Source: Amycolatopsis sp. FDAARGOS 1241 (GTDB taxonomy: Bacteria > Actinomycetota > Actinomycetes > Mycobacteriales > Pseudonocardiaceae). From it: DNA of 64,000 bases. The notes below the pieces were generated by a model that was given only the letters and a program-made list of their open reading frames with translations, searched no databases and was not told the DNA's origin. Both the position numbers and the translations under genes were made by a program. Positions within the stretch are counted from its first letter, which is position 1, and each line of letters starts with the position of its first letter. This document shows positions 1-7,070 of this stretch, piece by piece. The DNA is taken from the NCBI RefSeq assembly GCF_016889705.1, contig NZ_CP069526.1, forward strand, positions 9,266,001 to 9,330,000, read 5' to 3'.

Positions 1-282
1 CTCGACACCTGCCACGCCTACGCCGCGGGCTGGGAGCTGGCCGACGCCGTGGAGAAGGTCAAGGCCATCACGGGCCGCATCGACCTCGTCCACCTCAACA
101 ACTCGCGCGACGAGTTCGGCTCCAACCGCGACCGCCACGCCAACGTCGTCGGCGGCGACGGCACGATCGACGCCGAGCTGCTCGCCGAGGTCGCCCGCAA
201 GGCCGGCGCCCCCATCGTCGTCGAAACGCCGAGCGAGGGCCAGGCCGCGGACATCGCCTACGTGCGCAAACGCCTCGGCTAA
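1..282 (+). CDS. nfo: Endonuclease IV (deoxyribonuclease IV), C-terminal part
   Basis: This is the 3' end of a gene that begins before the window; the reading frame is open from base 1 and stops with TAA at 280-282. The product is an AP endonuclease of the Nfo/TIM-barrel family, which incises DNA at abasic sites during base excision repair using a trinuclear zinc centre. The visible 93 residues start with [13 protein letters not shown], the family's DTCHA metal-site segment. They continue through the [20 protein letters not shown] stretch, where the D-x-H and R-H-x-N metal ligands lie, to an ETP motif near the end. The stop overlaps the last 4 bases of the convergent glycosyltransferase gene. 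Family assignment is firm; the N-terminal two thirds cannot be seen. Confidence 0.93.
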   Translation, partial: LDTCHAYAAGWELADAVEKVKAITGRIDLVHLNNSRDEFGSNRDRHANVVGGDGTIDAELLAEVARKAGAPIVVETPSEGQAADIAYVRKRLG

Positions 283-1844
283 GACGTCCCGGGCACCGCC
301 GGCGCGGACCGGCGGTGCCGGAACCCGGCGAACTTCACCCGGTCGCGGGAGCGCTGGAGCACACCGCCGGCGGGATCGTCGTCGCCGGCGAGGCGGACGA
401 GGTCGGTGCGCGGGCGGTAGATCTCGCGGATCACCAGCACGCACAGGCCGACCACCGCGAGGTCACGCACCACGACCGTGCCCAGGAACCAGCCCTCCGG
501 CAGTCCCTTGTGGTCGATGCCGAGGTAGTAGAACATTCGCGGCGCCCAGACCAGCGCGTCGATCACCATCCAGCCCAGCAGCAGGCGCCAGCGCGGGATG
601 GCGAGCACCGCCAGCGGCACGAGCCACAGCGAGTACTGCGGGCTCCACACCTTGTTCGTCAGCAGGAACGCGGCCACCACGAGGAACGCGAGCTGGCCGA
701 AGCGCGGGCGCCGCGGCGCGGTCAGGGCGACGTACGCGATGCCGGCGCAGCAGGCCAGGAACAGCACGGCGATCACGGTGTTGAGCACCGTCGGTGTCTG
801 TCCTTTGTGGAGCGCGCCGTCGAAGCCGGTCCAGCCCGTGGCGTACGAGATCACGTTGTAGAGCGAGTCCGGGTCCATCGGGCGCAGCGTGTTGAGCCGG
901 AAGAACTCCCACCAGCCGCGCGTGGCGACGAGGATGAACGGCACGTTCACCACGAGCCAGGCCAGCACGGCGAAGCCCGCCGTCCGGCCCCACGCGCGCA
1001 GCTTCCCGGCGCGCAGGCACAGCACGAACAGCACTCCGAGCAGCAGCAACGGGTACAGCTTGGCGGCGGCTCCCAGCCCGAGCAGCACGCCGGCGATCTC
1101 CGGTCGTCTGCGCGACCACGCGAGGATCCCGGCGGCGGTGCACGCGGTGGCGATCGCGTCGAAGTTCGTGAACGCCTGGACCAGCACCAGCGGCGAGATC
1201 GCGACCAGCACGGCGTCCCAGGGCCGGCGTTTCATCGTCCGCCCGGTCGCCCACACCGTGACGAGCCAGGCGAGTGCGAGCCAGAACGCGGAGATGTTGA
1301 AGTAGATCGCCACGGGCAGTGCGCCGGGTAGCCAGCCGGAGTCCGCGATGGCGAGCCAGCCGGCCGCGAGCTTCGCGTTGACCCACTGGAACAGCCCCGT
1401 GAGCACGGGGTACTCCATGTACCGGGTCTGGTCTTGCGCCGTCTGCGTGTCCTCATTCCAGGACGAGATGTACGGGAACGTGTGCGGATCGTTGAGCCGT
1501 TCCGAGCTGTAGAGCGGCACGATGTCCGAGTAGCACATCGCGACGAACGGGCGGCCCGCGCGCCAGTCGAGCTGGTTGACGCCCGCCGAGTCCGTGTACT
1601 GCTGGATGCAGGAGGCCTTGCCGAACCAGCACAGCACCAGTGCCAGCACCGCGAGGCCGAGGCCCACGCGCTGCGGCGACCAGAACCAGTGCCGCCCCAC
1701 GGCGGCGTGTTCGCCCAGCGGGCCGCCGATCGGTCTCGTCGCCGCGGCGGCCAGCGGGTCGTTCCAGCTGGGCACGATCCGCTCCGCTGGGGTCAGCGTG
1801 CGGGGAGCCGCGTCCGGCTCTTCGGCGGTGGCTTGGTGGGGCAC
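279..1844 (-). CDS. GT87-family polyprenyl-sugar mannosyltransferase-like membrane protein (Rv0051-like)
   Basis: A 521-residue polytopic membrane protein of the DUF2029/GT87 type, which uses polyprenyl-phosphate sugars to glycosylate lipids or glycans outside the membrane. About ten hydrophobic segments follow a 50-residue soluble N-terminus. An extracytoplasmic loop at about residues 85-150 is rich in acidic and aromatic residues, and the tail after residue 480 is basic. In M. tuberculosis the equivalent gene, Rv0051, sits beside ponA1; here it lies downstream of the two PBP genes, with a ROK/Gfo-Idh pair inserted between. The start is GTG at 1844. No Shine-Dalgarno sequence precedes it, but a TAGCAT box lies just upstream, so a leaderless or very short-leader transcript is possible. 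The substrate cannot be read from the sequence. Confidence 0.82.
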   Translation of the reverse strand: MPHQATAEEPDAAPRTLTPAERIVPSWNDPLAAAATRPIGGPLGEHAAVGRHWFWSPQRVGLGLAVLALVLCWFGKASCIQQYTDSAGVNQLDWRAGRPFVAMCYSDIVPLYSSERLNDPHTFPYISSWNEDTQTAQDQTRYMEYPVLTGLFQWVNAKLAAGWLAIADSGWLPGALPVAIYFNISAFWLALAWLVTVWATGRTMKRRPWDAVLVAISPLVLVQAFTNFDAIATACTAAGILAWSRRRPEIAGVLLGLGAAAKLYPLLLLGVLFVLCLRAGKLRAWGRTAGFAVLAWLVVNVPFILVATRGWWEFFRLNTLRPMDPDSLYNVISYATGWTGFDGALHKGQTPTVLNTVIAVLFLACCAGIAYVALTAPRRPRFGQLAFLVVAAFLLTNKVWSPQYSLWLVPLAVLAIPRWRLLLGWMVIDALVWAPRMFYYLGIDHKGLPEGWFLGTVVVRDLAVVGLCVLVIREIYRPRTDLVRLAGDDDPAGGVLQRSRDRVKFAGFRHRRSAPAVPGTS

Positions 1845-1880
1845 GTCGCGGATGCTATCTGCCCGCAGGTCAGGCGCCTG

Positions 1881-2948
1881 TCATTTCGGGTCTTCGTAGA
1901 ACCGGGCAAGTACCTCGAACGCCCCACCGAGGGCCACGGCTTCCTCGCCGAGCGCGCTCAGCTCCACCTCGGTGCGCTGCCATTGCGGCACCGGCAGGAG
2001 GTCACGCAGCTGCGCCGCCACCGTGTCGCGGTAGACATCCGGCGCCGCGCGGATCGTGCGGCCGAACAGCACGACGCGCTCCAGGTCGAGGACCTGCACG
2101 AGGTCGGCGAGCCCGATCCCGAGCAGCCGTGCGGCCTCGGCCGGCGTGGCCGCCGAGCGGTGCATGATCTCGACGCAGCCGCGGCGGCCGCAGGCGCAGC
2201 GCGGACCGTCGTAGGCGATCGTGGTGTGGCCGAACTCACCCGCGTTGGTGTGCGGCCCGCGGTAGACGGTGCCGTCGACCAGCAGCCCGACGCCGATGCC
2301 CGTGCCCACGAGGACCACGGCCGTGGCCGTGTCCGGTGTGTCCGGCCACGTGTGGGCGACGGCGGCGGAGTTGGTGTTCTTGTCGAGCGTCACGGGCAGT
2401 CCGGTGCGCTCGGCGAGGAGGTCGCGAAGGGGCACGTCGTGCCAGCCCGGCATGTTCGTGGCGTCGCGGACGCGGCCCTCGCGGCGGTCGAGCGGGCCCA
2501 CCGCGCCGACGCCGAGGCCCAGCACGCGCTCAGGGGCCACGCCGGCGAGCAGCTCGCGCGTTGCGCCGGCCACGGCGGTCACGGCTTGCTCGGGCGTGAA
2601 GCCGTCGGGCAGCGCGCCCTCGGCCGACGCCTCGACCGCACCGGACAAGCCGGTGCGCAGCACGAGGAAACCATCGCGGTCCAGCTGCGCGCCGAGGGCG
2701 CACCGGGCGTCCGGCCGGATGCGCAGCAGCGTGCGCGGCTTGCCGACGCCGGCCGAGGCTTGGCGCTCGACGTCGAGCAGCTGCGTCTCGAGCAGCTCGG
2801 CGACGATCTTGGACACGGCCTGCTGCGTCAGGCCCGTGCGCTCGGCCAGCTCGACGCGGCTGAGCCCGCCCGCGCGCAGGATGTGCCCGAGCAGCAGCGC
2901 CCGGTTGTGGCGGCGCAGCCCGCGCAGGTTGACCCCGGTCTCTGCCAT
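1881..2948 (-). CDS. ROK-family transcriptional repressor
   Basis: A 355-residue regulator with an N-terminal winged helix-turn-helix (about residues 10-65, including the helix SRVELAERTGLTQQAVSKIV) and a C-terminal ROK sugar-kinase-like domain. The ROK part carries the GxGIGVGLLVDG nucleotide-site loop, an AGEFGHTT segment and the zinc motif CACGRRGCVE. ROK repressors of the NagC/XylR type bind sugars and control carbohydrate genes. The start at 2948 was preferred over an upstream ATG at 2987 because GGAGGA lies seven bases before it. The gene is divergent from the Gfo/Idh oxidoreductase at 3006, its most likely target, and the 57-base gap holds an inverted repeat. The inducer is unknown. 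Confidence 0.9.
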   Translation of the reverse strand: MAETGVNLRGLRRHNRALLLGHILRAGGLSRVELAERTGLTQQAVSKIVAELLETQLLDVERQASAGVGKPRTLLRIRPDARCALGAQLDRDGFLVLRTGLSGAVEASAEGALPDGFTPEQAVTAVAGATRELLAGVAPERVLGLGVGAVGPLDRREGRVRDATNMPGWHDVPLRDLLAERTGLPVTLDKNTNSAAVAHTWPDTPDTATAVVLVGTGIGVGLLVDGTVYRGPHTNAGEFGHTTIAYDGPRCACGRRGCVEIMHRSAATPAEAARLLGIGLADLVQVLDLERVVLFGRTIRAAPDVYRDTVAAQLRDLLPVPQWQRTEVELSALGEEAVALGGAFEVLARFYEDPK

Positions 2949-2981
2949 CCGGTGATCCTCCCCAAGAACTGGCCAATTACG

Positions 2982-2992
2982 CAACACTGTTG
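2982..2992. promoter_or_regulatory. Candidate ROK operator in divergent promoter region
   Basis: CAACA-C-TGTTG is a perfect 5-bp inverted repeat around one central base, in the A/T-rich gap between the divergent ROK repressor and Gfo/Idh genes. AT-rich palindromes in this position are typical NagC/XylR-type sites. Function is inferred from position only. Confidence 0.45.
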
Positions 2993-3005
2993 TTTAATAT
3001 GGCCC

Positions 3006-4070
3006 ATGGCTGATGACTTGCGGGTGGGCATCCTCGGGTACGGCATCGGTGGCCGCGTCTTCCACGCGCCGCTGGTCGCGGCGACGCCGGGGCTCACCCC
3101 GGCGGTGATCGTGACGAAGAACCCGGAGCGATCTTCGCAGGCGCGCGCGGAGTACCCGGGCGCCGAGATCGTCCCGGACGCCGACGCGCTCTTCGCCCAC
3201 GCGGGCGATCTCGACCTGGTCGTGGTGAGCACCCCGAACCGCACCCACGTGCCGCTCGCGCTGCAGGCGATCGAGCGGGGCCTGCCGGTGGTCGTCGACA
3301 AGCCGTTCGCACCGACCGCGGCCGAGGCCGAAAAGGTCGTCGCGGCCGCGAAGGCCAAGGGCGTCGGCCTCACCGTCTTCCAGAACCGCCGCTGGGACTC
3401 CGACTTCCTCACCGTCCGCAAGGTCATCGACTCCGGCCGGCTCGGCGACGTCTTCCGCTTCGAGTCCCGCTACGACCGCTGGGTGCCGCGGATCAAGGAC
3501 AACTGGCGCGAATTCGGCGACCCGGCCGAAGCCGGCGGCCTGCTCTACGACCTCGGCGCGCACATCGTCGACCAGGCGCTGCAGCTGTTCGGCCCGGTCA
3601 CCCAGGTCTACGCGGAGGTCGACCGACGCCGCCCCGGCGTGCAGGTCGACGACGACGTGTTCGTCGCGTTGCGGCACGCGAACGGTGTCCGCTCGCACCT
3701 GTGGAGCTCTGCTCTGGCCGCCACGCGCAACCCGCGCTTCCGGGTGCTCGGCGACCGCGCCGCGTTCACCAAGTACGGCCTCGACGTCCAGGAACCCCAG
3801 ATCAAGGACGGCCTGCGGCCCGGCGACGAAGGCTGGGGTGTCGAACCCGAGGCCGACGCGGGCATCCTGGGTGTCGACGACGGCACCGACCACACCGAGG
3901 TCGTGCCGACCGAGGTCGGCCGCTACCAGGACTTTTACGCCCAGGTCCGCGACGCGCTGCGCGGCGAAGGGACGTTCCCCGTCGACCCGGCGGGGTCGGT
4001 CGCCGCGCTGCGCGTGATCGAAGCCGCGCACCGCTCCGGCGCGCAAGGCCGCGTCATCACGCTCGACTGA
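3006..4070 (+). CDS. Gfo/Idh/MocA-family NAD(P)-dependent oxidoreductase
   Basis: A 354-residue dehydrogenase. The N-terminal Rossmann fold shows GILGYGIGGRVFHAPL. The VVDKPF segment corresponds to the family's EKP motif. The C-terminal domain contains GGLLYDLGAHIVDQAL, which carries the catalytic-region aspartate and histidine. Such enzymes oxidise or reduce sugars, inositols or related polyols. The ATG at 3006 opens the conserved N-terminus MADDLRVG. No strong ribosome binding site precedes it, and an A/T-rich stretch lies just upstream, so a short leader is plausible. It is divergent from a ROK sugar regulator, which suggests it acts on a carbohydrate whose level that regulator senses. The exact substrate is not deducible. 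Confidence 0.9.
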   Translation: MADDLRVGILGYGIGGRVFHAPLVAATPGLTPAVIVTKNPERSSQARAEYPGAEIVPDADALFAHAGDLDLVVVSTPNRTHVPLALQAIERGLPVVVDKPFAPTAAEAEKVVAAAKAKGVGLTVFQNRRWDSDFLTVRKVIDSGRLGDVFRFESRYDRWVPRIKDNWREFGDPAEAGGLLYDLGAHIVDQALQLFGPVTQVYAEVDRRRPGVQVDDDVFVALRHANGVRSHLWSSALAATRNPRFRVLGDRAAFTKYGLDVQEPQIKDGLRPGDEGWGVEPEADAGILGVDDGTDHTEVVPTEVGRYQDFYAQVRDALRGEGTFPVDPAGSVAALRVIEAAHRSGAQGRVITLD

Positions 4071-4153
4071 CCTCGCCACCAGACCCGGCCGCCAACTCGG
4101 CGGCGACCCACAGCGTCGACCTTGCGGCCTCACGCTCCACTGGCGGGCGCGAA

Positions 4154-4195
4154 AAGAGGCGCCCCCACCCGGTTTCCCGGATGGGAGCGCTTCTT
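4154..4195. terminator. Hairpin between convergent Gfo/Idh and PBP genes
   Basis: A nine-pair outer stem (AAGAGGCGC with GCGCTTCTT, one G-U) encloses an inner CCCA/TGGG and CCGG/CCGG stem. It sits in the 142-base gap between two convergent genes and could terminate transcription from either side; on the plus strand it ends in TTCTTTCT. Confidence 0.6.
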
Positions 4196-4212
4196 TCTGG
4201 TGCCACTCCCGG

Positions 4213-6807
4213 TCATGAGGTGGGTGTGCCGCCCGTATCCGTTGGCGTCGGGTCACCCGTGGGTGTGTGCTTCGGCGGCTTCGGGATGTGGGAGGGGAAC
4301 GACGGGAAGTTGCCGCCGCTCGGCCCGTTCGGGTCACCCGGGTTCACAGGGTTGTTGCCGTCGCCGTTTCCCGCGTTGGGATCCGGCGTGTCGGTCGGGG
4401 TGATGCCCGTGGGCGGGACGTTGGTGTCGGTGGATTGGTCGGACGGCGGTGCCTCGTTGCCGATGAGCGCGACCTGGTCGAACTTCTCGGCCGGCTTGCC
4501 CGTGAGGTAGGTGTTCATGAACTTCTGCCACAGCGGGCCGGCGATCGTGGACCCGAAGATCGGGGAGCTGCCCTTGCCGTGCAGCGCCTGGTCGCCGTCG
4601 GCGCCGACCCACACCGCCACGGAAACCGACGGTGTGTAGCCGACCATCCACGTCTGCGCGTTGGCGTTGGCCGCCGAAGCCGGCTCGTCCGGGCGCCGGG
4701 TGTGCTGCTGCGTCCCCGTTTTGCCGGCGCACTCGTGACCGCTCGGGCACTTGAGCTTCGAGAACCCGATCACGGGCTCGAGCGTGTCGGTCACGTTGCC
4801 CGCGATCTGCTTGCTCAGCTCCGGATCACCGTCGGCGAACGCCGACTTGCCCGGCTGCGCCTCCGTTTCGTAGGCGACTTCGTTCTGCGAGTTCGTCACC
4901 TTCAGCACGAAGTGCCGGTCGCGCTGAAGGCCGCCCGAAGCGAAGGTGGCGTACGCCGAAGCCTGGTCGGCCGGCGTGATCTTGGTGTCGCCACCGCCGA
5001 GCGAGATGTTGTTGTTCGAGATGTCGATCTGCGAGTTGCCGCCGCCGTTGTCCTTGGTCTTCACGCCCGCTTCCTCGGCGGCCTGCTTGACCGGGCCCTG
5101 CTTGGTCTGGTTGAGGACCATGTCGTAGAACACCGTGTTCGCCGAGATCTTCATGGCCTCGGCGACGGTGCACTGCTCCGAGCAGCTGTCGCTGTCACCG
5201 GCGTTGCGGACGATGCGCCCGTCGAACTCGCGGTTGTTGCGGCCGTCGAAGGTCGAGTTGATGCCCTTGCCCATCTTGAGGAACGCCGTGAGGTCGTACG
5301 GCTTCATCGACGAACCGGGGTTCTGCGGTGTGTCGGCCCAGTCGCGCGCGGCCTGCTTCTGACCGTTCACATCGACGATCGTCGGGCCGCCGTAGTACGC
5401 GAGCACGCCGCCGGTCTTCGGGTCGACGGCCACCAGCGCGTCGAGCAGCCGGTTGTCCGACTGGTCCTTCAACGCGTCAGTGCTCAGCTTCTCGGCCGCT
5501 TGCTGCGCCTTCGGGTCGATCGTGGTCTGGATCGTGTAGCCGCCGGAGTAGTACTGGTCGTCCGAGATGCCGTGGGCCGCGAGCTCGGCCTTCACCTGGT
5601 CGGTGATGAAGGCGTACGGCGCACCCGAGTCGTCCTTGCTCTCCGACAGCGGGATCGGCGTGGGGAACTGCGCGGCCTTGCGGTCGGCCGCGGTGATGTA
5701 GTGGTTCTCCACCATGCGGTCGAGCGCGGTGTTCCACCGGTCGTGCGCGACCTTCGAGTTCTCCGACCGGCCCGGCTGCTGGATGAGGCCGGCGAGCAGC
5801 GCCGCTTCGGAGAAGGTGAGGTCCTTGACGTCCTTGTGGAAGTAGGCCTGCGACGCCGCGCCGACGCCGTATGCCCCGCGCCCGAAGTAGATGATGTTCA
5901 GGTACGCGGTGATGATGTCCTGCTTCGAGTACGTCTGGTTCATCTTGAAGGACTTGGCCAGCTCGGTCCACTTGCGGGTCAGCGTGGGAGCGTCGTTGTC
6001 CGTGGCCTTCTTGATGTACTGCTGCGAGATGGTCGAACCACCACCGGTGCCGCCGGTGACCTGGTTGTAGACCGCGCGCAGGATGCCCGTGACGTCGAAG
6101 CCCGAGTTGGTCTCGAACGACGAGTCCTCGGTCGCGATCGCGGCGTGCTTCATGACGTCGGGGATCTGGTCGGCGGTGAGGATCTGCCGGTTGCCGCCCG
6201 ACGGCACGTCCTTGCCCATCGGGGTGCCGTCGGCGTAGAGGTACGTCACGGCCTGGCTCTGCCCCTGCGCGACGCTCTGCGGCGACGGCACGTCGACGCT
6301 GAAGTACGTGATCACGAACGCGATCGCGGGGATCACGATGAAGACGCCGACGAACGCATACGCGCACCGCCGGATGATCTTCCAGCGGCGCTTCTTGCGC
6401 TGCGCCGCCGTGAGGACGGGTCTGCCCTTCGCGTCGAGCGCCGGCTCGGCGGGGAAGACGTCGTCCGCGTCGAGGGGCCCGTCGTCGTAGCGGTCGTCGC
6501 CGTACTGGTTGTCCACGGTGCCGTTGTGCACGTGGTGCGTCATCAGTTCCGGCTCGCGGCGCGGCTGCTGAGGTCCCTGCCCGGGCCGGCGCGCGCCAGG
6601 CGGTTGCTGCCGGAACCCGGGCGGCGGTGTGCCGGGCCGGTTCGGCTGCACCCGCGGCCTCGGCGTGCCGGGCGGGGGCGTTCGCGGCGCACCGCCTTGC
6701 GGCTGGTTGCGGGCCCACGGCGGCGGGGCCTGGCCGCTCGGAGGGGGTGGTTGACGCCGCGGGTCGGGATCCCGGTCGGGCCAGGAGCGGGTGCGGTCGT
6801 CGTTCAC
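4213..6807 (-). CDS. ponA: Class A penicillin-binding protein (PonA-type), paralogue 1
   Basis: An 864-residue bifunctional peptidoglycan synthase that polymerises glycan from lipid II and cross-links stem peptides outside the membrane. A proline-rich cytoplasmic region (residues 1-140) precedes a single membrane anchor at about 149-170. The GT51 domain has the catalytic-glutamate segment ATEDSSF (E227), GGSTISQQ (256-263) and YLNIIYFGRGAYGV. The transpeptidase has SSMK (S499-K502), SAN (555-557) and KTG (696-698). The tail after about 770 is low-complexity Pro/Asn/Gly/Thr. GTG at 6807 was chosen because GAGGA lies seven bases upstream and the N-terminus MNDDRTRSW matches the neighbouring paralogue. 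A hairpin between the two genes suggests separate transcription. Confidence 0.94.
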   Translation of the reverse strand: MNDDRTRSWPDRDPDPRRQPPPPSGQAPPPWARNQPQGGAPRTPPPGTPRPRVQPNRPGTPPPGFRQQPPGARRPGQGPQQPRREPELMTHHVHNGTVDNQYGDDRYDDGPLDADDVFPAEPALDAKGRPVLTAAQRKKRRWKIIRRCAYAFVGVFIVIPAIAFVITYFSVDVPSPQSVAQGQSQAVTYLYADGTPMGKDVPSGGNRQILTADQIPDVMKHAAIATEDSSFETNSGFDVTGILRAVYNQVTGGTGGGSTISQQYIKKATDNDAPTLTRKWTELAKSFKMNQTYSKQDIITAYLNIIYFGRGAYGVGAASQAYFHKDVKDLTFSEAALLAGLIQQPGRSENSKVAHDRWNTALDRMVENHYITAADRKAAQFPTPIPLSESKDDSGAPYAFITDQVKAELAAHGISDDQYYSGGYTIQTTIDPKAQQAAEKLSTDALKDQSDNRLLDALVAVDPKTGGVLAYYGGPTIVDVNGQKQAARDWADTPQNPGSSMKPYDLTAFLKMGKGINSTFDGRNNREFDGRIVRNAGDSDSCSEQCTVAEAMKISANTVFYDMVLNQTKQGPVKQAAEEAGVKTKDNGGGNSQIDISNNNISLGGGDTKITPADQASAYATFASGGLQRDRHFVLKVTNSQNEVAYETEAQPGKSAFADGDPELSKQIAGNVTDTLEPVIGFSKLKCPSGHECAGKTGTQQHTRRPDEPASAANANAQTWMVGYTPSVSVAVWVGADGDQALHGKGSSPIFGSTIAGPLWQKFMNTYLTGKPAEKFDQVALIGNEAPPSDQSTDTNVPPTGITPTDTPDPNAGNGDGNNPVNPGDPNGPSGGNFPSFPSHIPKPPKHTPTGDPTPTDTGGTPTS

Positions 6808-7015
6808 GTGCGGATCCTCTTCTCGGACTCGGGCGTGCTGCGGGCGCAGAGCCCCTCTCCACAAGGGGACGCACCGAGGGTGGGGTGGGTTCACTCGACC
6901 GGTGGGATCTGTCTCTGCGTGACCACACCGGCACGGCGTGAACCGGACAAAAGTACGCCTACTGTACCGGCTGGGCGATGTCGTCTGCGTCACTCGCGGG
7001 CGGGCACCGACACGA

Positions 7016-7051
7016 CGAGGGACTCCCCTCCGGCTGGAGAGGAGCCCCTCG
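7016..7051. terminator. Strong hairpin terminator downstream of PBP paralogue 2
   Basis: CGAGGG/CCCTCG closes a second stem, CTCC-C-CTCC against GGAG-A-GGAG, with a GGCT loop. It begins 19 bases after the stop of the minus-strand PBP gene at 7071 and so separates the two PBP genes transcriptionally. Confidence 0.65.
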
Positions 7052-7070
7052 CGTACGTCGGAACGGGCCG

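Noticed and set aside
1434..3005. Long N-terminal extension of the Gfo/Idh gene
   Set aside because: It runs antisense through the ROK gene; the conserved Rossmann start is at 3006.
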